A DNA stretch of 64,000 nt, taken from the NCBI GenBank assembly GCA_947172415.1, contig OX359195.1, forward strand, positions 1,240,001 to 1,304,000, read 5' to 3'. The notes beneath the pieces are model-generated. The model was not told the DNA's origin. It saw only the letters and a program-made list of their open reading frames with translations, and searched no databases. Each line of letters begins with the position of its first letter. The stretch's first letter is position 1. The position numbers were made by a program, and so were the translations under genes. Shown here piece after piece: positions 35,358 to 48,260 of the stretch. Source of the DNA: Chondrosia reniformis (lineage: Eukaryota; Porifera; Demospongiae; Chondrillida; Chondrillidae).

Positions 35358-37320
35358 GTGTTGAAGAATTAATTGCTCTGCCTACAGTTGAGGGGGTGTG
35401 GCAAGGTCCCCCTCCCTTAGAAGAAGGGGAAATCCCTCCCTCTCCTCCAACTCCCCCGTCTCCTCCTCCAGATGAAGAAGCAGAGAAAGATGAAAGTGAT
35501 AGTGATCCTGAAGAATTTATAGTTAAAGCTGAGCCTCAAATTTATTATGGTCCAGTGGGTCCTCCCGGAAGATTGAGTGATCTAAGTCTACTCATGTGAA
35601 CTGTACAGTACATATCACGTAAACTGGTACCATAAAGCGAAATATTTTTGAGGATAGAAATTTTTGTGAATCTTTGAAAAGGTCCTCAGAATAAATGTGA
35701 TTCTTATTTTCACTGTTTCTAAGAGTGAGAGCTAAAACACGTGAAACTCAAGAAAAATGGCAGAGGAATCGATCGAGGAAATTTTCATGATTCATGATTT
35801 TGGTTTGCAAAAAAGGTGAAATATAGTCCGAGTTTGTGAAAATTTCCGCTATCACCTGATTTTAACTGCTTATGAATGTACTGACTAAACAATTATGACC
35901 AAGGATTTTCATTTTAGAAGAATCATTCTATAGTAAAATAACCTTTTTTTTCTGCATGCTTATAATAGAAATATATTTAATGTTAATCACTACACAATTA
36001 ATATTGTTGTAATGCCATGATTATAACTGTGAAGTTCATTTCTTTTCATAAAAATATTGTATACAGTAGTGATTAAAAGTGCTTAACCATAAATCTGAGT
36101 TTTACACTAGTGTATGATAAGTATATACACTTAGGAGGAGTAAAATATTGACCACAACTTATTTACACTAATAAAATATTTTAAAATTGAAAGGTATCCA
36201 GGGCTATTACAAACATTAAAAGTGTAAAAGACAGCTGCAGTGTAAAAGCTAAACTAAAGATGTCACATAGTCCAATTAACTCCTCCCATATAAGGTGGCT
36301 AGAATCTAAGGATGCTGGGAAAACAAATAGTGTCAACGTCCCAATGTATGTGTCTGAAACATGAACACTCTAATGATCCATGTTCCTCACAATACAAGGG
36401 TACATTTCAAACTATGGTCCAGGGTGATCACTTTAGAGGGATCTCTCTATACTGAAATGGACGTGTAACACCTGTAGGTGACCAGTGAAGGTGCTGTGGG
36501 GTCAAGAGAAGGCAGTCCGAGTCTGGACAGTGATTCAGAACCAAAGAAGAAGAAATCAAAGAAGGTCTGCTACTGAGTAGTAGTCAATAGTGTTACTTGT
36601 AAATGAATGATGCCCTACGTACTTCCTCTGCAGGTTAAAGTTAGTGTACAGGGAAGGAAAGGAAAGACCATCACATCACTCTTACAGAAGTGGTCAGGAC
36701 TGCATCAGAACAATTAACTTGTTATAATACTTGTGTATCTTGAATTGAACATTGAAAATAATATTCAATACATTTTGATCACGAGTCTACTGATATCATA
36801 CGTATATATATGATGAGGAGTGTCTATATATATATAATTCTTATCAAATGAGATATGGCACCTCTATACTCTAATCTAATAAACACTACTATATGTATGT
36901 ATATACTCTATATACGTATAATCCACGTTTCCATGGCAATGAGAGATGCATATAAAGTGCCTTCATATCATCTCTTCAGATGACATTGATATACGTAATA
37001 CAACAGAGAGCTAACTTCCATACCATTTAACATTCCTCCATATACTCATTACACTACACTAAGCTTACTCATTGATGATGAGAGGACAGCCAATTACAAG
37101 TTACTAAGCAAGGTATACATGGACCACTTCCCTGTGACTGGTTGCTAGGAGACTGAAGTGGAATTACTAAATAGCAGACCTATATATCATTTCTCTTTAC
37201 AACTGACTCTCTTCTCTGGTAATTATTGATATTTTATCTTGATATACAAAATATTTGCTTCAAACAAAAGGTTAATTGAGTCACGAGTTCAAACAATAAC
37301 AGTTTTGAAGAATAACAGTT

Positions 37321-40300
37321 TCACAAGTAATCATCTACATAAAGAGAAGAATTACATATTTACAAGTTACATAATATAATGTATTCCTATAAATAACACA
37401 GTTCACGTGACACTATTTGGATTGAAATTAGTAAATCTACTGTTAACCAAACTACCTGTTACATGTACAAACAGATGATGAAAGATATTCACTTACCCGA
37501 CAAAACAATGAGTCTCAATTTCTGGTTGACTTTTCTTACATTATCAATCACTTCCTGGTTAGGAGCAAATTCTTTGCATTTCTCATTCATCACCAGTTTC
37601 AACTCTCTGAGATTCTGATTGGCTGCTGCTCCCTTTAGAATGCTCTCTGCAACATTCCTCCAGTTCATTGTACTCCGTTCACTATTCACTTCCAACCTCT
37701 CTAGTGTAGTGTTCTCCTTGACAGCTTGTTCAACTGATGTCAAGACATCTTCTTCAGTGACATCCTGGATATTCAATACAAGTGTATCCAGAACAATTAA
37801 ATATATGTACTACAATATGAAGTGATTACCGAATCTAAACACTCATAGGCCATAGACTGGAACAAGCTAGTCAAATAAACCTAAACTTTGTAATAAGCAG
37901 ACTGGATATACCTTTAATAAGTAAGGGAAAGTAATATTTACTAGTGATAGGCAGTCAAGCGTACCTCAGACTGGTCTATGCCAGTACTGATGGTGAGTTC
38001 TTTCAATGAAGTGTTGTCACATAGACATCCAATAGCATTGGCAAGGTCCCTCAGTGTGATGTTATAGGAGTAACCAAATGTAATACTCTTCAATCCACTT
38101 TGTAGTAGTTTCACTAGTAATACTCCATTTCCTGTCAGTTGAAGGAACCAATGAGATTACAGTACATTAACACACTGCAAATTTATATTTAATGCTTATG
38201 TAATAGTTTGAAATGTTGCAGAGAGAGGCTATACATTGGCTACTAATCACTTGAAAGAGACACTTTACTGAACACAACCGTTCTATTGAGATGACTGTAT
38301 AGAGTACATGATCCTCATAGTTAATGAAACTTATTAAGTCCATAGGCAATACATTCTGTACATAAAGTTATAAAACCAACCTTTAAAGTCACATTCTCTC
38401 AGTTCAACTTGTTCCAATGAAGGATTCTGGATCATTCCCTTCAATATACTGGAGGACAGTGTTTGATGTCCACCAGCTTCCATGGTGACCTTCCTGAGTG
38501 TCCTGCACTGTCCAACTCCACATTCAACAAGATCAGTGAGACCTTCCTGTATACATCACACATAACAGAGATGTGATATACACATGAGAATACTATACAA
38601 AAGTGTCAACTGAAATATCACATCACAATTGAGTGGATATAACAATAAAATGTCTTCTGCTCAGAACAAGGTTAACTGACATGATGTAAACATTGTGTGG
38701 ATGGAATAACTACATGGAAATGAGACAGCACTTCCAGTCTCTACATACCAGTTGATCTGAGAGAACAGTGAATGAGCAGAGCACTCTCTAATAATCAAAT
38801 GGATTGGACTGGTCAGAAGGATTGATCATTTGAACTAATTTGCACCACACAAGTCACACCTCTCTCTTCTCAAATGAACACTTTCACTGATAAACAATGC
38901 AGTTATTACATAACTTTTGTATAAGAACATTATTTGGACCAACTATGGGATAGCCATAAGACTGCTATATACACATTATCAATTAAACAGGAGTAACAAA
39001 GTGAACCCTCTAAAGATAAGTTAGTTATGTCCATATACTTGAGAAGCAATACTAGTCGGTAGCTTCTGCACAGCCTTTCACAGATCCTGTCTACATACAC
39101 TTGGAACTCATTTCAGATACACATACAAGGGCTATATAGCTATGAGGAGATATAGTGTTAGGTGTGTATGGGCCAGAGTGATGAATGGGGAGAGTGAAGT
39201 GGAGAAGATAATATTCTATATATTGTCATCACACTCACAGGTAATGAAGTAAAGAAATTCAGTCCAAACTCAAACTCTTCTATTTCACTGCTTCTAAGAC
39301 AGTCAAACACTTCACAACATTGTGGCACTCCTTTCATCTCCCTGAGACAAAGTGTCTTTAGTGAGCTCTTCTTCATGCAACTCACAACACATGGTAGTAA
39401 CTCTACACAATCAGCATCTACAAAAAGTTACAAAATATACATGTACAATCACACACCACCAGGTTATCAGGACTAGACCTCATATTGACAAGTTAACAAG
39501 TTATAACTACTTTACTACAATTTTCACCCAAAATGTATAAAAACATTCATAAGAGATCAATAGACTTGAATATTTTGATAACAATACACTTACATGAGTA
39601 TTCAGCAAAGTTAACATTTACTTTCTTCATGTTTAGTTTGTCTTTGATACCAAACAAGAACACTTTCATCAAATGCATCAAGTTCACACTACACAACCAA
39701 TCTAATGTCACATTATTCAAACACCGATCTATTGTCACATCTTCCAGATTGGGGTGCCTCCTAACACACTAGAGTATAAAGACGTTGATGGATCACTCAA
39801 GAATAACAATATATACAAGTACTTATCTAAATAGAGAATTACTACACATGAAGACATATCTCAACATTCACACTTAACACTGCACACAAGTGTCATACAG
39901 TGAGATCTCATGTGACCAGCAACCAATCACATGTAGTGACTACAGCTGATTATAGAGTTGTCCCATAGCTGCATTCACTGGTTTGTGTCACATACATAAT
40001 ACACTATATAGCTTGATAGAATATGAACACATGTTCGTGGAATGGAACAAATATAAAATGACCACTGACCAAATACAATATTCATTATTAATAGTAAATA
40101 TACTTGTCCATAAAGACATTCTAAATAATTATCGCCATACCCATACGTTCTGTAGCTACGGGCGTATTTGTCGAAACGTACGCATCCCTACAAAGGATGT
40201 ATATGGGCGTTCTGTCTAGCACGTACGGGTTGCGAGCAGGCGTTGACCGTTAACTTTTTTATAATTTGTACCGTACAATATTCACTATTAATAGATTATA

Positions 40301-41183
40301 TCTACCATAAAGATTCACTGATTAACATTAAAGATTAACATTTCTCAACTAAAATATTAGCTGTTCTGTATAGAGGTTTTACTGTTCTTTACACTTGTAT
40401 GTATTCCACAACTCACATTGACACTGGCATCAATATCACCACCTTCATATTCACATTCCTTCATCTCCATGGTAACCAATTGTGGTAGGTTGTCAAGTAA
40501 GACCTTTAAGTCTTCATGTGTAAAGTTGACCCTCTTCAGATTAAGAGATTTCAACTGACGACAAGTAACTACTGAGCTCATTAGCTCACTTTTCTTCAAA
40601 TTCTCAAAAGCTACATAGCAACAAGAAAGGATATAGTTTGTGGTATCATTTAAAGTTAGCAACTTCACAACTCATGACTTGTGCAGTGATTGACAACACA
40701 AGTGACTCAGACTTGTGCAGTATGTACACACACTAGTGACTGTCACATGTGACTATATTTAGATGATCACTTTCAATGATATTCACACAAAACTAACAAG
40801 AAGATATTACATTCCATTGACATACACAGTTGACATGACTCACAATCGAAATAATTGAAATGTATCGCAAGGTGTTCAAGTCTCTCTGAATGGAATGAAA
40901 CAATGTCAGATATCACTGGAATGAAATGTCTTCTCATCTGTACATCTGATCTATTCTTTGAAATGCCAAACTGTATATAATATATACAATTAAACAGTAC
41001 TGTATATAAGTTTGGTAAACATTTACAAAACAACACATATAAAGAAGCCATAAAACTACACTTCTGGGTTGGACTGCAAACATACATATTTTTCTTGTTG
41101 AAAGGTCAGTTTATTTAGGAAACTTTGCAACTTTAGAAAATCTTGAAGAACAGACCCTGTCTCTTGCTGTCTCTTTGAGGAAG
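37321..41183 (-). CDS. NLR3 LRR exon series
   Basis: Nine exons collinear with NLR2. Strands include LEHLAIHFNYF, LKSLNLKRVNF, LVTMEMKEC, LEQVELREC, LKELTIST, LERLEVNS and LRELKLVM. Exon 39768-39594 carries 36 extra nt relative to NLR2. The last exon gives DYL and a stop. Confidence 0.87.
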
Positions 41184-44100
41184 CTATAGAAGGAAATACA
41201 AGTGATGAGTGTCATCAGTCAAGCTGAATATTCACACTTCAAAGATAATCACAAGCTTAAGGTATTAGGAGCAATCAATACACACTGTACTGGATCTATA
41301 AATTTGTAACTTCTTCTATATATGGCATGTCAACAGTCTACAAAGTGTTTATTCCCACATCTCAAATTACAGTATCAACTCACCTTCAATTGTAACTTCT
41401 TCCAAATATGTCACCTTTCCAGATATTTGCTGAATAAAGGAATCAGTTGTATTAGATGGGTTCCTAACTGAAAGTCGTTTGATGTGTCTGCTGATGGTCA
41501 TCAGGTAAGCTAAACTGTTGAGCTGATGGGAACTGAGAAAACTAATGTCAGCATGACTGCAACACTCCATGAACCTTTGACAAAGCTCTTCATTTCTGCT
41601 CTCTGCTACTGCTGTACCAATCTCAGTGAAAGGGGTCCCTCTAGTAAACCTGCAATCATTGGTAAACGCAAGAGGCTCAAACAAGAGGTCTCTCACAGCA
41701 TCATTCTCTAGTCCTCCAATGCCGCAGAAGAAAAGGAATGGCATCTCGTAGTTGGAGTGTGACAAGACAAAACCTCCTCTCTTGTGGTACCCAAGAACAA
41801 GTCTCTCTTTCCAGAACCTTCTCTGTTCCTCAGCAGGTAACTGCTTGACTGCACAAGCTGCAAGAAACTCTTCAACTGTTCTGTGAAGAAAGTGGTACGA
41901 TCCAGTGACTCCACCAAAGGCACTTCGATAAGAGATGCAGTTCATTAAACCAAAATGATCATCTTCTGACAGCTCCAGATTGTGGAAAATGATGACATCT
42001 TTCAGCACACCATCCAAGGCAAGTTGACTCAGTTTGATCAAACGGGGACAGAGTCGCAAGACATCCCCAAAACTGCCAATTTCCTTTTCCACTCCAATCT
42101 TCTCAAAGTGTCGCTTCACAGTGAGGCAGATGATGCTTTTAAATAGATCACTGATTGTATCGGGAGGGGCATCAAAGACATCATTGACATAACATGTCAT
42201 CAGCAGGATCAGAGGGATGAAGCACATGGCTTTGATTCGAGGCAGGGTAGAGTTCAGCCTTTCTAGTAAAGCATCAGCTACAGAACTAGATGACTCTCCG
42301 TAGTACTTTCTTATAAACTGCTCAATCTCTTCCTTTCCAAATCCACTCACCTCAATGCGTCTTTCTATCTTGTCATGTAGAGGGGCTGATGCTCGTGGTC
42401 GGGATGTGATGATGAAGGACGATTGGGGGAGGGTCTTGCCATTTATAATGTCTGCAACCAGAGAATTCTTCTGTAGCTCTTCAGGGAACTCATCGTAGCC
42501 ATCCATGATGAACAGCGTACCCTCTCCACCATTTGAAGAAATGAACTGACTCAAGAGGGAAGGAATTTCTTTCTGCAGTGAAGTCCCAACATCACTGGTA
42601 CAGCTACGAACTAGGTCCTCTACACTCAGTGTGGTATCGGAAGGAAGACCTCGGAGTACTACGCGAATGACGAGCTTGTATTCACAGGCAAATTTACCCT
42701 CAGCAAACTTGTAGCACAGCTGTTTGGTCAGAGTGGACTTGCCTATACCAGGCTCTCCTTCCAGCAGGATGCACTTCTTTGGAGGTTGCACAGGCTTGTA
42801 CTCCAAGATTTCCTGCATGCCGATGGACTTTCCTTTGATGTCATGTGACTGACCAGTAGCTGATGCTAGAACTACAGATGGAGCGCACTGTAGCTCAGCT
42901 TTTCTCACTTTCAATTCTGGTGACTCTACGAGTTGGAGTTTGACAAAGTCCATTTTAGATAGCTTCAGAGACCAGTGGTTAGATATGACTGGACTTTGGT
43001 ACACCCTCTTAAGATTGGTCAGAGCATTCTGTACATTAGGAAGAAGGAGAATATGTATTTTATTAACTATTGTATAAGTATTCAGGAAGTATTATAATAG
43101 CTCTATATTATATGACCAACTGAACACGTAACTTAGCTCACATGCGAAGTTGTATAACATAAAACCTGGTCTATTCACACACACGAATATACGTACTTCT
43201 ATAACACTAGTACATAGTTATTGTTTCTATTTGCTGAAGAATTTAAAGGGTGGATCTACCAATTAAAGTTATACATAAAAAGAACAATTTACTCTAATAA
43301 AATATATATATATAATTAAATTTTGTATGTAAATATACTTTGAACTGTTGCTATGAATACACTTACTTCACTAAGACCAGGAGTAACATCACTGTGAGGA
43401 GAGGTGGAGATAGCAAGATGTCTTCCCTGATCTGAAGAGAGAAATTGTGCCAAGTGAGGTTAATTGTTATATGCAAACATGGTCTATGCCATTCTAAACA
43501 GCTAACCAGACTTACTAAAGTCTAGTAAGGCACATATACAAGGATTTCACTCATAGTTACACATGAATACCCACCTGGTGAGGTAACTTTGAGAGACAAG
43601 AAATCTTCAATAACCTTTGCAAACTTCTTATTCATGTTTGTAGTATTAGGAGCTTCCTGTAGTACTTTAGCAGCTGCTCCAAGTGTCTTTGGAGCTGGGT
43701 CATTGTGGAGGAACTGGTAGAAAAGGCTATTTGCATCAGCTACACTTAAAGCAGTATCCAACTGTTGTCTCTGTCCTTGAGATATGACTTGCTCACGTTC
43801 AAGATCAAAACGTATTGCTTTCGCATCACAGAACATTAAATCACTCTCTTTATGCTTGTCTAGGAATGCAATTATCTCATTTGGTCTCCTTTCCATTGCT
43901 ATATATAAAACACATATGTAAAGCCTTACTTACTTATTAAAGTTATGAAATATCTATACTTATTGTAGCATACATTCTGCGAAATGTTAACTTTACAATG
44001 AACTACTAGTACATTTACATAGGATAGAGGCCTGAGTGGCTAGGGAGACTCATCTTTGAAAAATGTTATGAAAAAAACTCTAGCCAAATCACAACTTTAA

Positions 44101-44771
44101 TCAGACGTTTCGGCAACCTACGGCTGCCTTCATCAGTGAATAATTAACAACTACAAACACACATGTATACAAGTATTGAATAGATTAGGTGAGGCATGCA
44201 AGAAAGGAGTTCAGGGTTTAGTCCGGTAACACAGTGTAAAGTTCTGATATGGTGCCCTTTTCTCTATTGAGGCTGGCCTGGTGATGCTGAATGTGCCAAG
44301 ACTCAGCATCACCATACAACATGTCTGTGAGTGAGGTTGTGTATCAAGACAGATCCACCTGGTGGTTAGATGAAAAAACATGCTCAACAATTGCCGAGGC
44401 TACCACGTCCCCCTTCTTAAGAGCACGGTGGTGCTCACGCAACCGAAGGTCCAGGGAGTCAGTAGTCGAACAGCACAATTCACAGTCTGTCGATGGCTAT
44501 ATCTTGACTAGAATGTACTTAATTTAACTATCCTTAGCCTCTTGATGTAGAAAAGCGGTGCATGGATTAGATTACAGGTTGGAGACACAAGTGACTGTCT
44601 AGAATATTCTTTATGTTTCCTTAGCTCTCTAGCTCGATAGGAAAGTAACGGTTTAGTGTACTTAGGTAATCGCTCACTTCCAGTTTGCTCCTCTTCGAAA
44701 CGATGTGTCCTGTCCTGACGTGTCACTGGTGAAGCAATTAGACGACGCACAAAATCTAGCACATTTCCCAT
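37321..44771 (-). CDS. NLR3: CARD-NACHT-LRR receptor, complete (1171 aa model)
   Basis: Thirteen coding exons, minus strand: 44771-44678, 43898-43575, 43431-43367, 43028-41384, 41183-41086, 40970-40844, 40610-40417, 39768-39594, 39417-39239, 38546-38381, 38131-37965, 37764-37497, 37334-37321. Phases match throughout; total 3516 nt, stop TGA at 37323-37321. Start MGNVLDFVRRLIASP is like NLR1, but only the CARD-like 2 type domain is present. NACHT motifs are intact. The gene is convergent with FNBP4-B. A 3.16-kb transposon lies in its 5' untranslated/promoter region, so expression may be altered though the reading frame is whole. Confidence 0.92.
40075..40290. repeat. Insertion in an NLR3 intron flanked by a 20-bp direct repeat
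   Basis: About 190 bp absent from the matching NLR2 intron, bounded by near-identical copies of ACAATATTCAYTATTAATAG. The insert is GC-richer (contains GGGCGTATTTGTCG and GGGCGTTCTGTC). Not recognised as a known element. Confidence 0.5.
41384..43028 (-). CDS. NLR3 NACHT exon
   Basis: A 1645-nt exon: GEPGIGKSTLTKQ, LFIMDGYDEFPEE, SSFIITSRPRAS, PLILLMTCYV, FLHRTVEEFLAA. Between Walker A and B the stretch SLQKEIPSLLSQFISSNGGE differs sharply from NLR1 and NLR2, while the flanks are near identical. Confidence 0.94.
43367..43431 (-). CDS. NLR3 linker exon, unrelated to NLR1/2 linker
   Basis: A 65-nt exon (DQGRHLAISTSPHSDVTPGL) in the place of the 62-nt PSTSQ linker, with the same phases (1 in, 0 out). 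Confidence 0.6.
43575..43898 (-). CDS. NLR3 CARD-like domain
   Basis: A 324-nt exon (MERRPNEIIAFLDKH, VISQGQRQQLDTALS, FYQFLHNDPAPKTLG, FAKVIEDFL), the counterpart of NLR2 21764-21441. Confidence 0.72.
44107..44449 (-). mobile_element. Second Penelope-like fragment with hammerhead-like tail
   Basis: On the minus strand: RLREHHRALKKGDVVASAIV, EHVF..NHQVDL, an in-frame stop, then ESWHIQHHQASLNREKGT and a terminal stop at 44218-44220. This is the distal GIY-YIG region of a Penelope-like element, decayed. It is followed by CTGATGA-GGCA/TGCC stem-GAAAC (44136-44107). It lies in the NLR3 intron after the leader exon. Confidence 0.7.
44678..44771 (-). CDS. NLR3 leader exon
   Basis: MGNVLDFVRRLIASPVTRQD...EEEQTG, donor GTGAGC in phase 1. 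ATG two bases after an acceptor, as in NLR1. Confidence 0.65.
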
Positions 44772-45060
44772 AACTATAGCATAAAGAAGTGAGAACACGA
44801 GTAAAGTAAATAAAGATCAGGTTATCGCTACCACACTCTACTGAGTAGCACTCCATTCACAAACATTACTTATTTCCCAGCTAGTCTCGGATTAGAACAG
44901 TTTGTCAAATATACGACTAGAATTGTGAAACCAATTTTAACTGTCGAATGGAATAACAGTTAGAAATGGGTCTAGTTTCGCTCTTCCTATCAATCTATCT
45001 GGTTTCTACAAAAATGGCTACCTGAATGTACTGATTGGACTACAATGTACTTGATTCAAC

Positions 45061-45102
45061 CATAGATCTTATAAACTTACTTAAGTATATAAGATCTATG
45101 CA
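45061..45102. repeat. 42-bp palindromic insertion with 9-bp duplication
   Basis: Near-perfect palindrome starting CATAGATCTTATA and ending TATAAGATCTATG. It is flanked by TGATTCAAC at 45052-45060 and 45103-45111; the other NLR promoter copies have one TGATTCAAC or its equivalent. A relative is at 59378-59412. Confidence 0.75.
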
Positions 45103-45838
45103 TGATTCAACTAACCTCCAACTCAACCAAAACGAGGTCTCGTCTTTGTAATCAGAGATTCGTCAACGTTCAGTTCAGGATATAAGTAGATAATGTCTAA
45201 GAATGTCAAGTCAGAGACCTCAATCGACGATTATACGTACATAGGGCGTTACTAAAATGCGGAACGGAACGGAACGTTCCGCAGCACGTGATGCGTTACA
45301 AAACGTTAGCGATTTCGTAAGATATTTACTTATTATTATTATATTATTTAGTTATAATTATGTAATTAACATTCAAATTGATATTCTACATTTAAGTGAA
45401 TACTTTTGACAATCAAAAGGGGTGGATTATAGTCAAATTAGGCGCCAAAATACGGGTAGCATGGGCTGTATCCCTCCTAAACCCAAGGGAGGTGAGATAT
45501 TTCTTTTTTACATTGATGATCCTAAAAAAACAAGGTATAGTAAATATATGCACTAAACTGATATTATAAAACATATTAAAAAGTATAAGTACATAAATAA
45601 AACAATTCTTTAACTGCTGAGCCTGTGTCCTTGTACATACTTGCCAAGATGTAATGTCTTACATGTCCTATATATAAATAAGAAGTAGTAGTAGAAAAAG
45701 CAACAACAAATTAAGAGTTATCGTATACCAGTTTGAAGTACATGAATGGAACTGATATTACGCAAGTATCAGCTCAGAAATCTCCACCTGTTTCGTGACA
45801 ATAGTAAATATGGTACTTAATTTCTTCTTGCAATTTAC

Positions 45839-48155
45839 CTGCAAAGTTCTGTTTTGTCCATCACACATTAGTCCTAGGACCCTCAAAGCCAGTTCCACAA
45901 AAGTGGAGTCTTGGAATCCAAGTTCATTTCCAGAGTTTTCTTTTTTCTCTTTCTCTTCCTGCTTTGCCTAAACACAAACAGGACATGGATGATCTTGAAC
46001 CTCATGCTGCCATGGATTGAGCAAGGACATACTTTAGCCTCCTGAAGTTTCTGAATGAAAATGTCTGACAACATCCAGTGTGCCGAAGGAACACCAGACT
46101 GAATATCCTTCTCAAGGAAATCCATTTTGCCCTGTAAGAGTGATACGCGTAACATCTCTAGTTACCAAGGCACCAATGGAGTTGGTCCTCGGTGGACCTT
46201 CACAAGGTTCAAGGTCATATTGAGTTGTGTCACCTTCCATATCTTGCATGTATTGTTCTTCTTCAGGTAGAATGCTTAGATCACCTTCAAGTGACAGCCC
46301 TCTAAGACACTACATAATTATAAAAGAATCACAAACACAGAATCTATAATTGATTCAGGTAAAACAATCAAATACAATCAACTACTGTGTAGCTAAAGTA
46401 CATAGCCCCCCCTCCCCTGAGTGAAGAAACGGATAGTAAATATCTATCACCGAGTGCATAGAGTATATGTATAGTATGCCAACTGTGTTTATAAATATAA
46501 TTTCTGCAGGAGTATACCTTCAAAGTTCTAGTTGGTGATTTTGAGTTGTAATTGGATTGCTACATCAAAACAAGTAAAGTAAAGTGTAAATAACAAGTAT
46601 TTAAACTTGAACTAATTGCTGGTTCTTAGATGTTCAGTTCACCAATTCTGGTCGGTGCTTGAATGCCATCAATTTCAAGGCCATATCTCATAGAAAACCT
46701 TTTGCGCAGGCTTTACATTGCATAGTATTAGTAAAGGTGGTTTCTAAATCCTTTTCATTGGTCCAATGCTTGACGCAAAAGGAAGAATCTATTTCCTTTC
46801 CAAACATGGAGCTACCATAATACCATTTACAAGAGTCTTCTCTTTTGCTTCAGCTCCGCTGGGTCATGTACTACATGCTACGTGAGTTCTTACATTCAAT
46901 GGTCTTACTTTCTGTAATTTACTGGAGTGTTCTCTTTGGCTTCGGGGGTCAATCCTTTTGATTTCATTGTAAATTATTGCTCGGAGGAGCTGAAGACATT
47001 TTATACTCAGAAGCTCCAATCTCACTCCCTGTACTTCTGTCAAGTCAGAAGTTTCATTAAAGGTCACACTACAGAACACAATAATGTTTTAAAGAGACAC
47101 AAAAACAAAATGAATTATAGGGGAGTTAATTGCACTACACCTGTACAAAGGCTATAATGAAAACAATACATACACACAAAACACCATAGAGTAATGACAT
47201 ATAAAATAAACATGATTTCTGATTGTATCTAAAGTTATATTAGTGTATATATGTGATGTTAACACTACTGCACTCACTAGTAGCTATGGAGCTATACTTA
47301 ATTTACCTTCTTCATCAAAGCTTTGGTCATGAACACACCTAACTGGTATCTAATGGTGTTTGGTCCGTTGAAGGCAAGTTCATAGGACCTGACATATGAA
47401 TTAATACTAGCATTCAGCTCCAACTCCTGACCAAACTGTTCTTCATATTCCTGTAATCAATTTACAGAGCGCATAACCATGCACTATTGTAAATTCATGT
47501 ATGTTCAAATGTGGGCGAAATGTTACAAATAATCATTGCATTTTGTCTTCATGTGCATTAATAGTTGAAAGGGAGATTTCTTATAACTACATTTTTCAGC
47601 AATATATCATCCTTAGTAGTTGTCATTTTATTAAATTCTGTTTGCATCTTCCTTCATCAGTTAATGTGTTTAGCATTAACAATTTTGGTTCAGGCGGCAT
47701 GCTCATGTAACTATCATTATACACAAATAATAAGAAAGTGAATGTATGGTTAGCAATTAAGTAACTATACCTTCATAAAATTGCTCCTGATACTTTTGGC
47801 TTCTTTAACAAAAACATCACAGATTCTTCTGGTCTATAAAGTACAAGAAGACTTTATGAACAAGAATAAGACTGTAAAGATGGATAATATTTTACTTCTT
47901 AATTAACATGTAAGTAGGTATCCACTTCAGGCAATGAATTTAAAATAAAGATAAATAATTCAGAAGAAGACTTCATATCTCAACAGAATGACATGTCCAA
48001 GATACGCTTATGCGCTTGTGATTTTATATCAAATCCTTCAAGGTTATAAAAACTTGAAATGGGGGCAGTTTGCAAAAAAACAATATTTGTTTTCTGGAAA
48101 TTTTTAGTAGCTTAGTAGAGTTGCTTAATGTATTTCACAAAGTATAATACTTACA
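45839..48155 (-). CDS. Passenger exons in the transposon, IP3/ryanodine-receptor-like
   Basis: Exons, all phase 0 to 0: upstream exon ending 48155, 47833-47771, 47450-47307, 47028-46909 (KCLQLLRAIIYNEIKRIDP), 46559-46518, 46309-46166, 46131-46033, 45967-45839 (ELALRVLGLMCDGQNRTLQ). The last exon resembles the RIH-associated region of IP3 and ryanodine receptors, where a similar FLQLLCEGHN-type helix occurs; the CLQLLRAI exon would fit the region before it. That identity is inference. No channel or membrane segment is present, so this is at most a captured internal piece. Uniform phases argue it derives from a real spliced gene. Confidence 0.5.
47120..47160 (+). repeat. Single arm related to the 26435 MITE
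   Basis: GGGGAGTTAATTGCA followed by CAAAGGCTATAATGA, preceded by TA. It matches one terminal repeat of the 130-bp MITE, nested within the transposon. Confidence 0.55.
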
Positions 48156-48169
48156 AGGAGAACATCAGG

Positions 48170-48260
48170 ACGAATATCTGACAGAGTTCTTCCAGACGAA
48201 TATCTGACAGAGTTCTTCAAGACGAATATCTGACAGAGTTCTTCAAGACGAATATCTGAC
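48170..48260 (-). repeat. 26-bp tandem repeat inside the transposon
   Basis: Three units of a 26-bp motif containing GACAGAGTTCTTC, next to the right end of the element and upstream of the passenger exons. Confidence 0.8.

Larger units (their letters stand above)
32757..36717 (+). pseudogene. FNBP4: FNBP4-B: broken copy
   Basis: Exons recognisable at 32757-33485, 33708-33812, 33890-34023, 34474-34658, 35358-35581, 36478-36564 and 36634-36717. Lesions: the first two exons are absent (the homology starts a few bases before the WW1 acceptor); 19 bp are lost in the WW1 exon near 33300, giving a frameshift and stop at about 33369; the donor after the proline exon is CTAAGT instead of GTAAGT. WW1, WW2 and the SLLQKWSGLHQNN end are otherwise kept. 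Several independent breaks make it a pseudogene. Confidence 0.88.
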
